Source of the DNA: Sternotherus odoratus
Lineage: Eukaryota; Chordata; Testudines; Kinosternidae
Assembly (NCBI GenBank): GCA_032164245.1
Contig: JAVMKO010000004.1
Coordinates: 31,039,626 to 31,103,625 of the forward strand
Length of the DNA: 64,000 nucleotides
Direction of reading: 5' to 3'
The position numbers and the translations under genes are program-made. Under the pieces are notes generated by a model. That model saw only the letters and a program-made list of their open reading frames with translations, was not told the origin of the DNA and did no database searches. Every line of letters begins with the position of its first letter. Positions within the stretch are counted from its first letter, which is position 1. Of this stretch, positions 46,953 through 58,143 are shown one piece after another.

Positions 46953-49149
46953 AAATAAAAATAACTATCTATTACATTTTGGAGACAGTTAAAAAGCTGC
47001 ATGATAGATTTTTAAGAACAAAATTCTAAAAGCACAGAATAAGTATCTCTCCTAGATTTGGGATCTGATCTGAGATGTGCATGTGGGCCTGTCCATCCAA
47101 AATCCATGCATGGATATTGGCCCATGTGGATCAGAAGTCTATCACCTCTGCTGTACAATCCTCTGTCTGTCTCTTGCTGAGGAGGGGATGGAGACTGGCT
47201 GGGCCAAGGCATGTGTGTATTAAACCAGGTAGGAATACACATCATAACTAGAGATGATCAGGATATTTTAACTAAACATTTTCCCATCTGAAAATGCTGA
47301 TTTGTCAAAACGGAAACTTTTAATCAGGATTTCTTTTTACAAAAATGATGTTGACTCTTCTCCCTCTCCCCCAAATATGTCAATATATTAATAAAAATAA
47401 TTATTATAACAGTAAACATCTGACCAGAGTGCAAAAGTAAGCAGGGAGAGAATTACTCTTCAGGAACACAATTCTCTATCTTCTATGGGACAGTACAGGG
47501 GTACACCATCCTTTCTGCAGTTCTGTGCCTAAAGTCACAATCTAGCCCATTTATAAGTTTCACAGCATTTTTGCTGTGATATTATTTGTTATATTTATCT
47601 TGTGGGTTGTTTTATTGCAAGCATCAAGTTGTTTACTTCAATAAGAAATCACATTTTCAGACTGTCTTAAAATGAAATTACCAAGTGTGTCAGTCAGTCA
47701 TTCATAGCTTGTGTAACTCTTTGCACTAAAGTAGCAAAACAACAAACAACAAACAAAAAACCACAACCATGGGATTTCTATTAAGTGGCCTCAAGTACAT
47801 AAATCAGTGGCGTAATACCAGCAGGCTTGTTGTTCTTCAAGTGAAAAAAAACAAACAATAAAAATATACTCTCTTAAATGCTCAATTTAAGTGCTCACAA
47901 CCTTATGCAAATTGGAAGATCCATATACTTTATTTTAGTGACAGTCATGAAACTGAATGACTCTTTAATTTGTCACAGCTTGCTCAAGTAAAGTTACTCT
48001 GTATCTTTATGTTGCAGTTCACACATATTTACACACAATCCTTCACAACAAACAATCAGCAAATTGTTTTGTATCAGATTGACTAATTAGCTGGGCATTT
48101 AATAAATTTAATATGCAATTTATTCTAACTACAAGGTAGATACAAAAAAAAGATAACTAACTATATTGTGGTCAACTGTGAGTTCTCATCCACATTTTAC
48201 CACCTCTGATTTGAAATATGTCTGTCACATGTTATGCAGAAGATAGTACTTGTTACTTGTTAATGAAACTTTAGCCTACTTGGCTTTGAGGTTTAACAAT
48301 TCTCCCCTCTTCTCTTAATTATCTAATAGTTTATCACTATTGGAAAGAAACAAATAATACATATCTGGTAACTAAAGGTCAAAATGCTATGGACTAACAT
48401 GGTTCATGTGTTAATCAGACCCTAGGGAAAAGGAGAAGGATGATGCCTTGTCAGTGGTAAGACTGTCTTGTCATAAGATTTTTTTAAAAAAATAACGGAG
48501 TCTGAAGTTGCAGGTTTTCCTACTACCATAGAATTGGAGAGAAAGAGAGGTAAGATATCAACAAACCTTAACATTTTTAATGACAGCTGAACAAATTTTG
48601 AATTAAGTGAGAAAAATGCAAAGGCACAAAAGCTAATTTTCCCAAAGGATGGCACAGGTCAAAAGTCCTCCAAAGTAATTAAAGTGTCTTTTCCTTTATA
48701 AGCCAAAGGCATCTGTTAATCAATTCTTATGTTATGTCATCATTAGTTGTTAGGAGCAGGAAATGATTTATAAGCTACAAAGGGCAAATGCTAGATAAAT
48801 CTTGAGACTCCGACTGCTCAGTTTTCTTTAATGAGGTAACGAGAACCTTTTTTTTATTATGGATATTTAAAAATGACAGACAAACATTATGGGTTTTTAT
48901 GTTGTGGAGCTTTACATAGCCATTCACTGTTTTGTGTGTGTTTGCATCACCAAAATAGTTTCTTCTAAAATAATAATCACACTGGGTTGACTCTTGGATT
49001 CAGTACTAGAATGTTTTAAATTTATTGTAGCAGCCATCTTTAACAACATTATAGTTTTGAGACCATTCAGAATTTCTATTCTAAACCACTATTTTCAGGC
49101 AGTTATAGCCCAGAAGCATAGCAGGATGCAACCAACCAAACTTTCAATA
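46953..49149. other. Unassigned AT-rich DNA
   Basis: No gene is supported. The segment 47247-47350 (TAGAGATGATCAGG...) vaguely resembles the AT-rich MITE-like repeats. Confidence 0.55.
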
Positions 49150-49432
49150 TAGTAGACTCGATTATCCAGGATGATAGGGAAAATATTAATCCTGGTTAAT
49201 AAAATCCCAGATAATCACCATCCATAGGAAATATGGGGAGGGAGGGATTGGTGCGCCGTGGGGAGAGGGTGTTGGTTCACTGGCTGCTCTACGCCCTGGT
49301 GGGTTTTTTTTGGTGTGTGCTTGGGATGGCAACAAAGCCAGAGCCGGCCCTGCAAGTTACACATATTTGTTTTGACATCCTGGTTAATCCACATCCTGGT
49401 TAACCCAATACTGGATAATCGAAAGTCTACTG
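49150..49432. mobile_element. Tigger/pogo-type MITE
   Basis: Left end TAGTAGACTCGATTATCCAG and right end (inverted) CAGTAGACTTTCGATTATCC are degenerate terminal inverted repeats of the TcMar-Tigger type. They are flanked by TA on both sides (49148-49149 and 49433-49434). 'CCTGGTTAAT' and 'CCTGGTTAACCC' are further inverted subterminal parts. It has no coding capacity. Confidence 0.82.
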
Positions 49433-50060
49433 TACTTGGTTGTTTTAAGCTTTAAGAGAGACATAACACAATGTATCTGATCCTGCACTGGGATCCACAA
49501 GCATGTACCCTTGCAGCCTTACAGAGTCTCATTTTGTTCAAGAAGAAGTCATAGGAGTCCACACTGGAGGGTACCAATTCAAATTCAAGAGTCCATGCCA
49601 GCTGCAACCGTGTGTGCCAGATCACAATGCCACTCAAATTCCATAGATTAGGGGCCTTCTCAGACAGGAGGCCCCAAGGCTAACCGTCTCTGGGCCCCGT
49701 CCCCTTGAGAGCCAGGTTTCAAGAAAAGTCTTCAAACTTTATCTTGTACTATAGGTATTTAAATCATTACCCACATTTATTTTCCCTATTATTTTTATGC
49801 TGTCTAGTTTGTACCATCTCTTTGGACTTTCCATATAATCAGTTCTCCTTGAAAACATAATCACCACATATATTTGAGGAAGACAAGTTGCAAATGATTG
49901 ATTAATTAGCTTTGTTGTGGACAGTTTGGACTCTAATGATTTCAATTGAAGTTAAAGGCTAAATTCTGTGTTGACTAATGTTAATGGAAGTTATTTATAC
50001 CTTATGTACCAGGATTATGTAATGGGAACTGTGTGCACATATCAAGGTGTGCACATACCC
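49433..50060. other. Unassigned DNA
   Basis: No gene or clear repeat was found beyond the TA at 49433-49434. Confidence 0.5.
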
Positions 50061-50259
50061 TAAAGGTGTGTTTTAACATAATGAAACCACACAGGAGACT
50101 AGGATATGTGAACGTGTGAACTGCGCCCCACACAACATTTCTATCTAATATGATTTCTACAAGCATCTCTGAGATAGAGCTCTAAAAAAAGAAATGAATT
50201 TGAAAGGAAACAATGAGGAGTTGTTGGCTAACAATACAAAGTGTTAAAACACACCTTAA
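50061..50259. mobile_element. MITE-like inverted repeat element
   Basis: AAGGTGTGTTTTAAC (50063-50077) and GTTAAAACACACCTT (50243-50257) are perfect 15-bp inverted repeats about 165 bp apart. If the ends are read as AGGTGTG/CACACCT, both are flanked by TAA (50061-50063 and 50257-50259), a possible 3-bp target duplication. It has no coding capacity, and I do not recognise the family. Confidence 0.5.
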
Positions 50260-50471
50260 TAAACAACAATAATAGCTCAATAATGTCCATTAATATAAGC
50301 CATATTCTACCATGATTATTCACATTAAGCAGCATTAGTTCTCAAGCATTTCCATTGAAATTAAAAGGTTAACTTGGTTAAAGATAAGTAAAGGTGGCTT
50401 AATCTTGATCTATCCTATCATATTGTATTTGAGTTTTGCAAATCCAAAATTCATGGGTTTTTTTTGTTCTC

Positions 50472-50474
<3 letters not shown>
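50260..50474. other. Unassigned DNA
   Basis: No gene or clear repeat was found. Confidence 0.5.

Positions 50475-50552
<78 letters not shown>
50475..50552. repeat. (TC)39 microsatellite
   Basis: The tract is uninterrupted over 78 bp. The Arg-Glu frame opposite it is an artefact. Confidence 0.97.
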
Positions 50553-50554
<2 letters not shown>

Positions 50555-51725
50555 ATGACTAATAAATCTAGACAGGCTTCTTAGGAAAAAAACATCAACA
50601 ACAATGGATAGCAATTTTGAGGCCAGATTCTCATACTCTCACTCATGCTGAATAGTTCATTATTCAATGAATAATCCCACTCTACTACAAAGTGGAGCAG
50701 ATTTTAAAAAGTACTGATCACCCAGAAGTTCACAATGACTTAGACTCACTGCATGGAGTCACACAAAAGTTTCAGTTGTATGTAAAAGGGGTTGCAATAA
50801 AGAATATCACCCTCATTGTAGGGACATTTCAGGTTAAGATTTGTGGGTGGACCCAGGTAGTAGCGAGATGGGCAATAGATCCATGTCTTGCTCAGATTCA
50901 GTAGCCATAAACCCATATAATGCACTGTCTAGCAAGCTGAGCTACTACTGCATCTCCTGGGCTCTAAAAATGGTGGTGAAGAGGATTATTTTTTTCTAGT
51001 CCTCTGCCTCTTTTGTGCAAAGTGAACAGTCCTGTGAAATTAAACAATAGTTTTATATAAGTAAGGCTATAGATTGGGCTCCAAGCAACTGAATGGCATT
51101 CAAAGGTAACTGACTATGATGAGATAGAAATTACATGGTAGCACCAAAATTAGTGGTAGCACCAAATCCTTTGGTATGTTGCCTATAAATTATATGTTGC
51201 AGTGTCTTTGAGGGTGTGACAAATGAAGAGTAAGAGTAAATATCAAAGAGAAAAAATACTTCGACCAGACTGAAATCTAAATAATTAATAATTACACAAA
51301 AATCAGCAAGAAGTGAAGCAAAAATAATTGTTGACACAGACATTTAACAGATCTGAAATGTCTACTTTTTGAAAATCACATGCGGTAACCGGGCATCCCA
51401 AGAAAGTCCATGATATCATCCTAAAACTGAAGTTCTTAGAACTGAATGCTAATGAAAAGGTCATTGTATTTTATGGTTATGGTAGTCACTGAATAAGAAG
51501 TCTGGTTCTTGGAAATGAAGTAATTTAAAAGCTTTTAAGTGTTGTGCATTTCTACAAACATTGGAGATGTCAGCTAACTGTGCAACTGCGAATTGGACAG
51601 CTTAATCCTTACAAATATATCATGTTTGCTGAAATTCAAGAAGGACACTGAGCAGCCAGCTGAGGTATGTGGTGATGATGAATATTCTTCAGTACCCAGT
51701 GGATGCCAAATAGCTGCCAAGTGTA
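50553..51725. other. Unassigned DNA
   Basis: No gene or clear repeat was found. Confidence 0.55.
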
Positions 51726-52140
51726 CCCGGGGTGGGGGTGGGGGGGAGTGTTCTGGTCACACCATACTGAGCAGAAGTGAAAGTAAGCCGGTATGCCCTG
51801 GTACAGTGTACCACTGCCGGAGCCCTGGGGTAGCAGTGACAGCTGCGACCCTCCAGGGCTCTGGCAGCAATTTAAAGATCCCACTGCGATCCACTTCAGT
51901 AGTGGTGGCTGGGAGCCCCTGGCCCTTTAAATCACCACCGGCGCCCCCCCCACCGCTACCCCAGGGCTCTGGCAGCAGTAGTGGAGGCTGGAGCCCCAGG
52001 CCTTTAAAATGCTGCCTGAACCCTGCTGCCAGAGCCCTGGGGTAGTGGCGGTGGGGCTTGGGCGGCGATTTAAAGGGTCGGGGCTCCAGTGGCTGCTCAG
52101 AGCAGCAGGTCCTTTAAATGCCTGGGGAAACTAGTATGGT
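51726..52140. repeat. GC-rich repeat with inverted motif copies
   Basis: The motif CTGCCAGAGCCCTGGGGTAG occurs four times in alternating orientation: about 51814-51834 (+), 51856-51872 (-), 51955-51976 (-) and 52022-52046 (+). Each copy lies near 'TTTAAAG' and 'GGGGCTCC'-type spacers. The outer parts 'AAGTAAGCCGGTATGCCCTG' and 'AACTAGTATGGTACGTC' look like element ends. I recognise the wording as a turtle dispersed repeat, but cannot give a class. Confidence 0.6.
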
Positions 52141-52958
52141 ACGTCATGGAGAGGCAAGCTGTCATAAACTAGGAGCCAGATGATGTATGCATGTGGGATG
52201 GAGAGCCTCTTGTGGTTCACTGTCATCAGTGAACAACTGCACATAGCAAGTTACAAGTGCAGCTCCTCTCTATCCTGATTCTTAAGCCATTAGGAGGCTG
52301 AGAGTAGAGAATGGGGGAATGGTGATCTGTTAAGCTGTGTGATGTACTGAAGAATGAAGCTGGAGTGAGAGGGGCTGTGTGGAAAAGCTACTGGGGCCTT
52401 TGGGTATCAGGTCATGCAGTGGTTGTGATTGAATCTTTGTGTGGAGGCCATTGGGTAGAGTAGATTCCGATGGGTCATGAGACAGGAGGACTGTGCTGAA
52501 GTTTGTGGGATACGACAGAGTGTGTCTGTATGGGGAAGGTCCTCAAGATGGGTGAGGAGCAGCAAGGTTAATGTTATTGGAGACAGTGGTGTGAGAGAGA
52601 AGGCCAGTTCCTCACTCCATAATCCCCTCCCTGCACAGCACTATTCCCCTTTTTCCCCATGACAATCTCAGTCCTCTCCCCCATATGATCCATCATTAGA
52701 AATGGATCTATGTTCAGTCTAGTGGGGTTTTTTGCTATGATAGAGACTAATTTTGGTATCTGCTATAACAACAGCCATTAATCCATTCTCGCGTGCTTGT
52801 TGATTTATATATCATATCAGATTAGTGATGTTTGGAGAATAATGTAATAGCCTGACCCAGAATTTCTGTGAATGGCCATCTGACATAACCAGCATAAATC
52901 AGAATCTATTAATCCCACTTTAGGATTCTTTGCTGGAACTAATTCTTCCTTCTATAGC
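52141..52958. other. Unassigned DNA
   Basis: No gene or clear repeat was found. Confidence 0.5.
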
Positions 52959-52997
52959 AAAAAAAAAAAAAAAAAAAAAAGAAAGAAAGAAAGAGGG
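52959..52997. repeat. (A)22 followed by (GAAA)n
   Basis: An A-run at 52959-52980 is followed by about four GAAA units. No retrotransposon body was recognised beside it, so it is not called a poly(A) tail. Confidence 0.9.
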
Positions 52998-54094
52998 ATG
53001 AATATCAAAAGACTGCTCCAGTAGTAGAAGCACTGTAAACATGTTACAAAATGGTATTCCAGTCAGAGAAGAGATTAACTCAATGTCAGTTCCCTGTGTT
53101 GTTTGTTAAATTAGATGATAGGCTATAGTAAATTACCTATGCCCCTTTTGATATCACTTTTGATTAAATGTTACCTATGGCAGCTGAACATTTCAGTGGG
53201 AGGAAAGACTTTCATGTTTTTCTTTGAAAAAAGAGACCTTTGCAGACCTTACATTTCCCCAGGAGATTCCCTTGAGAAGTGTGAGGTAGGTCACACACTC
53301 TGCATATTGGTAGCTCCAGTAAAAATAATATTACTGTGGGTTACATTGTGCCTATTGCATCCATGCAGGGGAATGATAGGGATTAAAAAATCTTCTCCAG
53401 TAACCCTGTGTGGGATTGGATCCAGATATGAAGTGAGTGGGGCTTTCAATCTGCTTAATCCCTCCCGGGAGCAGGTGGGAAGGAAGTGGTGGGGAATGAG
53501 TGAGTAATCCTACTGCTCAGCAGTAAAGTACTAATCTTTGGGAGCAAAGAGGAAACAGGAGAGGAATTGCGTCTCAGTAATGTGTCTCAGAGTTGCAATG
53601 CCTCCTGCAGGTATCCTAAATAGCAATCTAGCCTTTTGATTTTAAAAATGGGTAATTTTATTTGGCTTAGACTCAGAGTAATTAGGACACATTTCACATA
53701 CAACTTTATCTTTAAAAGAGAAGCAGGACAGGATACCTGGAAAGTGGACAAGGTCCATGGAACAGATGGAAAATGTAGCATCACAGAAATGCCTTCTGGT
53801 AGAGGGAAGGGTTTCTTCCATGCAGTCAGTTAAGGTAGGCAGAATGTTTTTGGTTTTGTTTTAAATATGTGTAGAGAGAAAGCTACGCCTCTTTACAGGA
53901 AAAGTTAATGGCGGTTTGCTTGGTGTGGAACTTAGCTGTTCTATATCACCACCACCACCAGTTTCCCCCATCCTCCCACATCATTTAAAAAGCAGAGTGA
54001 TGTTGTAACAAACAGTGATTGACAAAAAAACTAAAATAATCTTTTTGATCCTGGGAATAATTATTTGTTGATACCTTAAGGTCATCAAAGGTCA
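52998..54094. other. Unassigned DNA
   Basis: No gene is supported. A 130-residue plus-strand frame at 53115-53507 has no recognised domain. Confidence 0.5.
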
Positions 54095-55766
54095 TCATAA
54101 GAACATAAGAAAGGCCATACTGGGTCAGACCAACGGTCCATCTAGCCCAGTATTCTGTCTACCGACAGTGGCCAATGCCAGGTGCTCCAGAGTGAGTGAA
54201 CCTAACAGATAATGATCAAGTGATCTCTCTCCTGCCGTCCATCACCCCCCTCTGACAAACAGAGGCTAGGGACACAATTTCTTACCCATCCTGGCTAATA
54301 GCCATTAATGGACTTAACCTCCATGAATTTATCCAGTTCTCTTTTAAACCCTGTTACAGTCCTAGCTTTCACAGCCTCCTCTGGCAAGGAGTTCCACAGG
54401 TTGACTGCGCTCTGCGTGAAGAAGAACAGTAAACCCTTGATTTAACAGACCTCGATTTAACGGACTTCGGATGCAACGGACAAAATTTCTGAGCAAGTCT
54501 GATGCATTCCTGATCCATTTCTGGCAGGCTGGCTGCCGGCTCCCGGCTGCCGCCCGGGTCACAGCAGCGGGCGGACTGGCTGCCGGCTCCCAGCTGCCGC
54601 CCGGGTCCACACAGCGGGCGGGCTGCCTGCCGGCTCCCGGCTGCCACCCGGGTCCAGGCAGCGGGCAGGCTGGCTGCCGGCTCCTGCCTGCGGGCGGGCA
54701 GGCTGGCTGGCTGCCGGGTCCCGCCTGATGGCTGCCAGCTCCCGCCGGAGTCCCGCCAGCGGGCGGGCTGGCTGCCGGCTCCCGGCTGCCACCCGGGTCC
54801 CAGCAGCCGGGACCCAGGCGGGCTGGCTGCCGGCTCCCGGCTGCCGCCTGGGTCCCGGCAGCAGGTGGGATGCGGAGCTGCCGCCCCGACCCTGTGGCGG
54901 GCGGGCTGCTGCTCCGACAGCAATTTTTTTTTAATTATTAAATAACGGACTTTTTGATTTAACGGACACCCCCCTCACCCGAATTAGTCCGTTAAATGGA
55001 GGTTTTACTGAACTTCCTTTTATTTGTTTTAAACCTGCTGCCCACTAATTTCATTGGGTGGCCCCTAGTTCTTATATTATGGGAACAAGTAAATAACTTT
55101 TCCTTATTCACTTTCTCCTTACCACTCATAATTTTATATACCTCTATCATATCCCTCCTTAGTCTCCTCTTTTCCAAGATAAAAATCCTAACCTCTTTAA
55201 TCTCTCCTCATATGGGATCCATTCCAAACCCCTAATCATTTTACTTGCCCTTCTCTGAACCTTTTCTAATGCCAATATATCCTTTTTGAGATGAGGAGAC
55301 CACATTTGTACACAGTATTCAAGATGTGGGCGCACCATGGATTTGTACAAGGGCAATAAGATATTCTCCGCCTTATTCTCTATCCCTTTTAAAATGATTC
55401 CTAACATCCTGTTTGCTTTTTTGACTGCTGCTGCACACTGCGTGGACGTCTTTAGAGAACTATCCATGATGACTCCAAGATCTTTTTCCTGATTAGTTGT
55501 AGCTAAATTAGCCCCCCTCATATTGAATATATAGCTGGGATTATTTTTTCCAATGTGCATTACTTTACATTTATCCACATTAAATTTAATTTGCCATTTT
55601 GTTGCCCAATCATTTAGTTTTGTGAGATCTTTTTGAAGTTCTTCACAGTCTACTTGGGTCTTAACTATTTTCAGCAGTTTAGTATCATCTGCAAACGTTG
55701 ACACCTCATTGTTTACCCCTTTCTCCAAATCATTTATGAATAAATTGAATAGGATTGGTCCTAGGA
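54095..55766 (-). mobile_element. CR1 LINE fragment, RT open for about 200 residues, split by a Tigger element
   Basis: On the minus strand it enters at 55766 with 'GPILFNLFINDLEKG', then 'FADDTKLLKI' with the FADD catalytic pair at 55684-55695, then 'DWATKWQIKFN', 'KVMHIGKNN' and 'LEYCVQMWSPHLKKD', and stays open to about 55159. The C-terminal region and 3' UTR continue to a CATAAGAA-type tail near 54095. A Tigger-like element (54427-55010) interrupts the 3' part. The RT frame is better kept than in the related copy at 9492-10885, so this insertion is younger. The 5' truncation at 55766 directly abuts another repeat; the frame upstream of 'GPILF' comes from that repeat. Confidence 0.9.
54427..55010 (-). 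mobile_element. Tigger/pogo-like element with minisatellite core (complete copy)
   Basis: The ends are CAGTAAACCCTTGATTTAAC (left) and, inverted from 55010, CAGTAAAACCTCCATTTAAC. Subterminal 'AACGGAC' words repeat on both sides. The interior (about 54525-54890) is an array of about 47-bp units with 'GGCTGCCGGCTCCCGGCTGC' and CCCGGGTCC. The unique block TGCATTCCTGATCCATTTCT joins the array to the left end. It is the same family as 7278-7920, in opposite orientation. The expected TA duplication has decayed to A-rich flanks. It interrupts CR1 ('GAAGAA' before and 'CTTCCTTTTATTTG' after). It has no transposase; the 184-residue frame across it is repeat translation. Confidence 0.85.
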
Positions 55767-55768
55767 AA

Positions 55769-55964
55769 AAGAAAAAGTTGGAAATTACCATACAAATTTT
55801 CTGCTTTCTGTGTATATAAATGCATCTTACTTCTGTGTGTTCCATTCTATGCATCCGATGAAGTGGGCTATAGCCCACAAAAGCTTATGCTGACATAAAC
55901 TGGTTAGTCTCTAAGGTGCTACAAGTATTCCCCATTTTCTTTATGGGTAAGACTAACACGGCTG
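55769..55964 (+). repeat. Interspersed repeat with hammerhead-like core (copy 2)
   Basis: It is the same family as 23646-23782, in the opposite orientation and longer at its 5' side. The core is at 55855-55890: CCGATGA, stem II GTGGG-CTATAG-CCCAC (55863-55878), AAAA and GCTTATGC. 'GGTTAGTCTCTAAGGTGC' and 'AAGACTAACACGGCTGG' follow. The position after stem III reads T-G, so the cleavage-site rule (U then A, C or U) is also broken. This copy would not self-cleave. It abuts the truncated CR1 at 55766. Confidence 0.72.
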
Positions 55965-57962
55965 GTAATCTTTAATTTTAAGATTACTTCTAAAGCTTGT
56001 TTTCAGAAAAAAATCAACATATGCATCTCTACCGCCTTCTGAAAGACAAGTTAGTGATATAAAAGAAAGTGATATATACAATACATTCTATTTAACAAAA
56101 ACAATTTTTAAAAGTATGGCGTTTTGTTTTGTGGTGTTTGGTTGGCTGGTTTTTTTATTTTATTTATTTATTTTTATTTTGCAAAAGGATACACTAGCTA
56201 GACCTATCTTTAAGGTTTTTACTCCCTAGTGGTTGAAACATTGACAATTTTACACTAACCTTGTTCTATTTTATAGTACTTTGTAAAAGTGTTATGATTA
56301 TCATTATTCTTTTCCACTTATACCTAGAGCAGATTCATTTTTATGGCTTCAATCATACATATTCAGTAGAATGCAATAAGAAATAATAACAAATATAAAT
56401 GCAGGGAACAAAACATAAATATTTTAAACATTGCTTAATTAGTCTGTTCCCAGCTTATTTTCCTTCTATTTAAAGGTCTGTAATCATAGTTTATATAAGA
56501 ATTATTGGCAGGCAGTGAAGCTAGATTATAATTCTTCTAAATGCCTTTATTCATGCATATTGGACCTGATCCAAAATCAACTGAAATCAAGTCAGAGCCT
56601 CTTATTGATTTCAGTGGGCTTCAGTCAGGCCCATATATTTTTTTTAAGTTCAAAGAATTAAAGTGGCATTTTCAGCCACTAAATTCTACTGTAGCAGGAA
56701 TATCATTAAGGTTGAAAGTGGCATTGGCTGGGCATCTGGAGAATTGAAATATCTGAAAATTCTATGCTTGGGAAACCTACAATTGATTTTAAGACGGAGA
56801 ATAAGTTTGAAGCAGCTGTTAAGTGAGGAGTGTTTTAAAATAATGTTCAGAGGTTTGGTTTGGATGAGCATACCAAAGCTTGCTGTGGCATTTTGACTTT
56901 TATTCCCGGTTTTAATCTGTAAGTGCAGAGATTTATGGATATGAAAGAGAAACATAGCCAAACAAACACACACTTATGTGGCTTTTGGAGAATATTCAGC
57001 TTTAGAATTACATCTATATTTAATGGAAACGAGCATTCCTTGATCTGCTTCTACAAAACCTGTATTCCCTTATTTGATTTTTCTACCATCAATGCATACA
57101 GTATTATAGGATGTAAGTAGACTTCTTTCCTTAAAAAACAAACACAAAAAAACACAAAAAAACCCCAAGAGAATATCCCCAAACTTTTGCCTATCTCTAG
57201 AAATAGAGATGAACCAAACTTTTTTTGAAATTTTGTAATATTCAGATAACTTCTTCTTTTTTTCATTGTTGTGGATCTTAGGACTTCTGGCTTCAAGCAA
57301 GTACCACAAGAGGAAGAGGTAAAATAGAATAGCTGCTTCCAGACATATTTCTTGTCTCATCGCTGGAGTGTCATCATGAAACTTTTTCCCATAAAATTTT
57401 TAGTATAATTTAATAAACTCAATGATCTTATTCTATACTGACCTTAGTTGTAGCCCAGCACTTCTGCAAATTTGACCATAAGGTTTCAAGTCAAACACCC
57501 AGAAAATGAAAAACTCAAATTAATCATGTCCCATGAAAAGTTTGGGTTAGTGAGTTGGCTAGCATTACATAGGAATTATAAGGCAGAAGAACAGATAAAA
57601 TCCAATTATCCAAGGCGGCATTTAACTGCCGTAATCAAAAGAATCTCCTTTTTCTTCCTGCCTCATTCATTACATTGATTTCAACTTTGCCAACATGTGA
57701 GACGGGTCCAGTGGACAACATCCTCAGTTACTCAATGCCAGATCCTTGTTACATCAGTCTTTCCCCTCCCCGATTTATCTCTTTCCTCCTCCACAACTGA
57801 TTCTCAGTTCCATTTCTGCCTGGTTCCCCATAAAATCTTGATCACCCCTATTGGCTCCCAGGAACACCAACCCCATTTCCCTTCCTGACTTACAGTCCAA
57901 GTCTCCCCCAACCCTAACTCCCAGTCCAAGTTTCCCTCTCTTCCTTTTGCCAACCTCTAGTC
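55965..57962. other. Unassigned AT-rich DNA
   Basis: No gene is supported. 'GATTTCAGTGGGCTTCAG' near 56608 has the wording of the short palindromic repeats but no clear ends. Confidence 0.55.
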
Positions 57963-58143
57963 CAGGGGTCCCCAAACTTGTTCCATGACTTGTGCAGGGT
58001 AAGCCCCTGCCTGGCCACAAGACGCTTTGTTTACCAAAGTGTCTGTTGCTTTCGGCCGCTCGCAGCTCCCAATGGCTGCGGTTCGCCATTCCCAGCCAAT
58101 GGGAGCTGCGGGAAGCAGCGCGGGCCAGGCCACCACTTCCGGC
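57963..58143. mobile_element. Truncated hAT-type element
   Basis: It begins CAGGGGTCCCCAAAC, an hAT-style end close to that of 44729-45141. The GC-rich body includes an inverted repeat: GCAGCTCCCAATGGCTG (58062-58078) and CAGCCAATGGGAGCTGC (58093-58109), 16 of 17 positions paired, each containing a CCAAT-like word. The opposite terminal repeat is missing, so it is truncated. I recognise the body as a turtle hAT family. Confidence 0.68.

Noticed and set aside
54369..54923. 184-residue minus-strand frame
   Set aside because: It runs over the minisatellite of the Tigger-like element.
55159..55878. 239-residue frame as a host gene
   Set aside because: The RT blocks and FADD identify it as CR1; the first residues come from an adjoining repeat.
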